Virus record (IMG/VR): IMGVR_UViG_3300042541_001090
Span: 1 to 22,620 of that record
Strand: one strand, 5' to 3'
From: a virus
Length of the DNA stretch: 22,620 nucleotides
Part shown: positions 20,946 to 22,620 of the stretch, piece by piece
Layout of the letters: each line of letters begins with the position of its first letter
Numbering within the stretch: position 1 is the stretch's first letter
The notes under the pieces: generated by a model
The model's input: the letters and a program-made list of their open reading frames with translations, nothing else
Databases searched by the model: none
Told to the model about the DNA's origin: nothing
Made by a program: the position numbers and the translations under genes

Positions 20946-21878
20946 ATGGATGATGTAAAAATAAACACAAGTAAGACATTAACTATTACTTTACCGAGCG
21001 ACCCTACATCTAATATTGTATCTGTAAGTCTTTATCATGAATTTGGTTCATTGGTAAGTGGGCCAACTAATGCGACAAGAACAGGGACTGGCATTTATAC
21101 GATCACATATGGTCAGCAAGCTTCTGGTATTTATATTTTAAATTCAGCGGGGAAGTATAGAGCCGATTTTACCTACACTGTAAGTGGAACATCATATGCG
21201 CAATCTCAATACATAAATGTTTACACTCCGTATATTAATAGTGATACATTTTTTGAAGACCACCCAGAACTAGAAACAGATTGGTCGGATAAATTTGATA
21301 AAATGGAAAAGAAAGTAAGAAATATTATTAATACTTTTTGTGGTCAATCTTTTGATTATTTTCCAAATAAATATATAGAAATTCAAGGCTCTGGTAAAAA
21401 AGTAATTCACCTCCCTATTCCAATTTCTACTTTGAGAAAAGTAACAGTCAATGTTGGGGATTCAGACCAGGCTGTTGTACATGATTACACTGATGCAACT
21501 TTAAATAATATTGAAAAAACTAAAGAGCCTCATAATTTTGGTAGCACATATTATCTACAATATAAGAAATCATTATTAGATAGTATCCAGACTCTTATTG
21601 CAACTGCCAAGTTTGATGCTGAAGATGATTATAAAATTGAAGGTGATTTTGGCTGGCAATTTGTTCCAAATAATATTGAGCAAGCCGCTGACCTACTTTT
21701 AGAAGATATGATGAACGATGATTCTGAATACAGAAGGCATGGAATTTATCGTGTTGACATGGACACTATTGAATACGAAACTAAGAAAGATGTGTCATTC
21801 TACGAATCCACCGGAAATATTGATGCCGATGTTTTATTGATGGACTATACATTGTTTGTAATGGACTATGTGGTTTAA
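20946..21878 (+). CDS. Head-tail connector (adaptor) protein with N-terminal beta domain
   Basis: A 310-aa protein from ATG 20946; an in-frame TTG at 20937 lies inside the -10 and is rejected. Residues ~1-92 form an Ig-like or baseplate-type beta domain (LYHEFGSLVSGPTNATRTGT, GKYRADFTYTVSG). From ~93 the sequence is that of connector proteins: YINSDTFFEDHPELE, FDKMEKKVRNIINTFCGQSF, then beta strands with a GSGKKVIHLPIPISTLRKVT segment and IEGDFGWQFVPNNIEQAADL. The GxxGWxxVPxxIxxAAxLL pattern is typical of gp6/gp15-like adaptors that seal the portal to the neck. It precedes the head-closure gene directly, in the canonical order. The fused N-terminal domain is unusual. Confidence 0.7.
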   Translation: MDDVKINTSKTLTITLPSDPTSNIVSVSLYHEFGSLVSGPTNATRTGTGIYTITYGQQASGIYILNSAGKYRADFTYTVSGTSYAQSQYINVYTPYINSDTFFEDHPELETDWSDKFDKMEKKVRNIINTFCGQSFDYFPNKYIEIQGSGKKVIHLPIPISTLRKVTVNVGDSDQAVVHDYTDATLNNIEKTKEPHNFGSTYYLQYKKSLLDSIQTLIATAKFDAEDDYKIEGDFGWQFVPNNIEQAADLLLEDMMNDDSEYRRHGIYRVDMDTIEYETKKDVSFYESTGNIDADVLLMDYTLFVMDYVV

Positions 21879-22253
21879 ATGTCTAACGGAACTTTTTTAA
21901 AACTTCCGCATGAGATTGATGTTTATACAAAAACAACAACTGTAAATGCAGCAGGGCAAAGGGCGACAACATACGCTTTAGCTGGGACAATTAAAGCCTT
22001 ATATCAGGCGATGTCTTCGGAAAGAAGAACATACCCATATACGGACAATATTGATGAAATAGAATTTTATATTTCTTACAAAGATGCAGCTTATGCTTCG
22101 TATAGCAATCGCATCAGAAATGTGGTTGATAAGTATGGCAATGTTATTGAAGTTGGACCTGTGGAGATTGTAAATATCCATAAACAAATTGGATTTAATG
22201 GTAAAGTCAGACAAGTCCTTTTGACTTGCAGGAAGGTTGTAGAGAATGCTTAA
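21879..22253 (+). CDS. Head-closure / head-tail joining protein
   Basis: A 124-aa protein with the features of SPP1 gp16-like stoppers: an early strand LPHEIDVYTKTTTVNAAGQR, the core ALYQAMSSERRTYPYTDNID, and the end FNGKVRQVLLTCRKV. It forms the neck ring that closes the capsid after DNA packaging and binds the tail. It starts at the base after the connector's stop codon, and eight of its last bases overlap the next gene. The length is usual for the family. Confidence 0.7.
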   Translation: MSNGTFLKLPHEIDVYTKTTTVNAAGQRATTYALAGTIKALYQAMSSERRTYPYTDNIDEIEFYISYKDAAYASYSNRIRNVVDKYGNVIEVGPVEIVNIHKQIGFNGKVRQVLLTCRKVVENA

Positions 22254-22620
22254 AATTTCAATTAATAAAACAGCAAGTGCTCAAATGGAATACGCCGCTC
22301 TTAATACACAAATTTTACCATTAAGATTACAAGCTGCTCAGATGAGAGCGATAAATGCTGCTGAAGAGAAGTTAAAAAATAGACTTCCTGAAATATCAAG
22401 AGCGGCTAGGTATTTAGAAGTAAAAGCTATGCAGTTTGGACCTGTTGGAGCAAAACTGGTGATCTCTCCAGCTAAGAGTTCTAAATCAGGGAGGAATGGA
22501 AGAAATGTTCAGATTGCTTCATCAATAGTTTTAACCGGCAAAAAAGGCGGCGGATATATTTATCCTAAGAAAAAAGATGCTATGAAATTACGTTCAGAAA
22601 GTATCGCTGAAGGTTATGGC
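22246..22620 (+). CDS. HK97 gp10-like neck/tail-completion protein (partial)
   Basis: The frame from ATG 22246 is open to the window edge, giving 125 residues. AGGAAGG lies about ten bases upstream, and the gene overlaps the stopper gene by eight bases. A helical N-terminus (MRAINAAEEKLKNRLPEISR) leads to VKAMQFGPVGAKLVISPAKS, a charged loop KSGRNGRN, IASSIVLTGKKGGGYIYPKK. This matches HK97 gp10-like proteins and minor capsid/neck proteins, which are encoded third after connector and stopper. It is probably nearly complete, because the family is ~130-200 aa long. Confidence 0.65.
   Translation, partial: MLKISINKTASAQMEYAALNTQILPLRLQAAQMRAINAAEEKLKNRLPEISRAARYLEVKAMQFGPVGAKLVISPAKSSKSGRNGRNVQIASSIVLTGKKGGGYIYPKKKDAMKLRSESIAEGYG

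Overview
The window is a stretch of a tailed double-stranded DNA phage genome (Caudoviricetes), almost fully coding, AT-rich and nearly all on the + strand. It carries head-to-tail connector genes at the right edge, a large tail-fibre/adhesin locus, a lysis module (holin-like protein plus Zn-peptidase endolysin), and several genes of the auxiliary or 'moron' kind: a flavin-dependent halogenase, a one-cluster ferredoxin and a staphylococcal-type nuclease. No rRNA, tRNA, CRISPR array, transposase or integrase was seen. The host cannot be proven from this sequence. The ferredoxin type, a set of leaderless-looking TANNNT promoters and the general gene repertoire suggest a phage of a low-GC aquatic bacterium, quite possibly an actinobacterium. 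That is inference.

Layout. 1-10967: receptor-binding and fibre locus. Small beta-rich virion proteins alternate with long modular fibres built from interchangeable parts: an N-terminal FPxSP/W module, decapeptide shaft repeats, fibronectin type III domains, glycine-rich heads and conserved C-terminal caps. A three-gene cassette (fibre ending in VFG, ~115-aa beta protein, glycine-rich protein) occurs twice, and a ~120-aa 'RKQ/YDWxxP' family occurs three times. Between two copies of that family lies a short minus-strand gene of 49 codons for a Cys-rich, zinc-ribbon-like protein, with a perfect 14-bp palindrome at its promoter. 10983-13527: a conserved phage protein that seems to start at ATA, then a convergent minus-strand pair, the halogenase and a 96-aa membrane protein. 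13638-14780: a translationally coupled operon of lipoprotein, two-helix membrane protein with a Ca-loop-like tail, nuclease and ferredoxin. 14782-17874: a 1030-aa secreted, membrane-anchored protein with mucin-like Thr-rich tracts and twelve perfect 17-residue acidic repeats. 17940-19011: holin-like protein and endolysin. 19044-20910: more small fibre/baseplate proteins. 20946-22620: head-tail connector, head-closure protein and an HK97 gp10-like protein cut by the window edge.

How it fits together. The connectors and fibres build the virion and its host-recognition apparatus. The holin and endolysin release progeny. The nuclease, ferredoxin, halogenase and mucin-like membrane protein probably act on the infected cell. 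Most genes are coupled through TAATG, TGATG or ATGA overlaps or tight Shine-Dalgarno spacing. Several gene groups that start a transcription unit have no Shine-Dalgarno sequence and instead a -10 hexamer exactly six bases before the start codon, as expected for leaderless mRNA.
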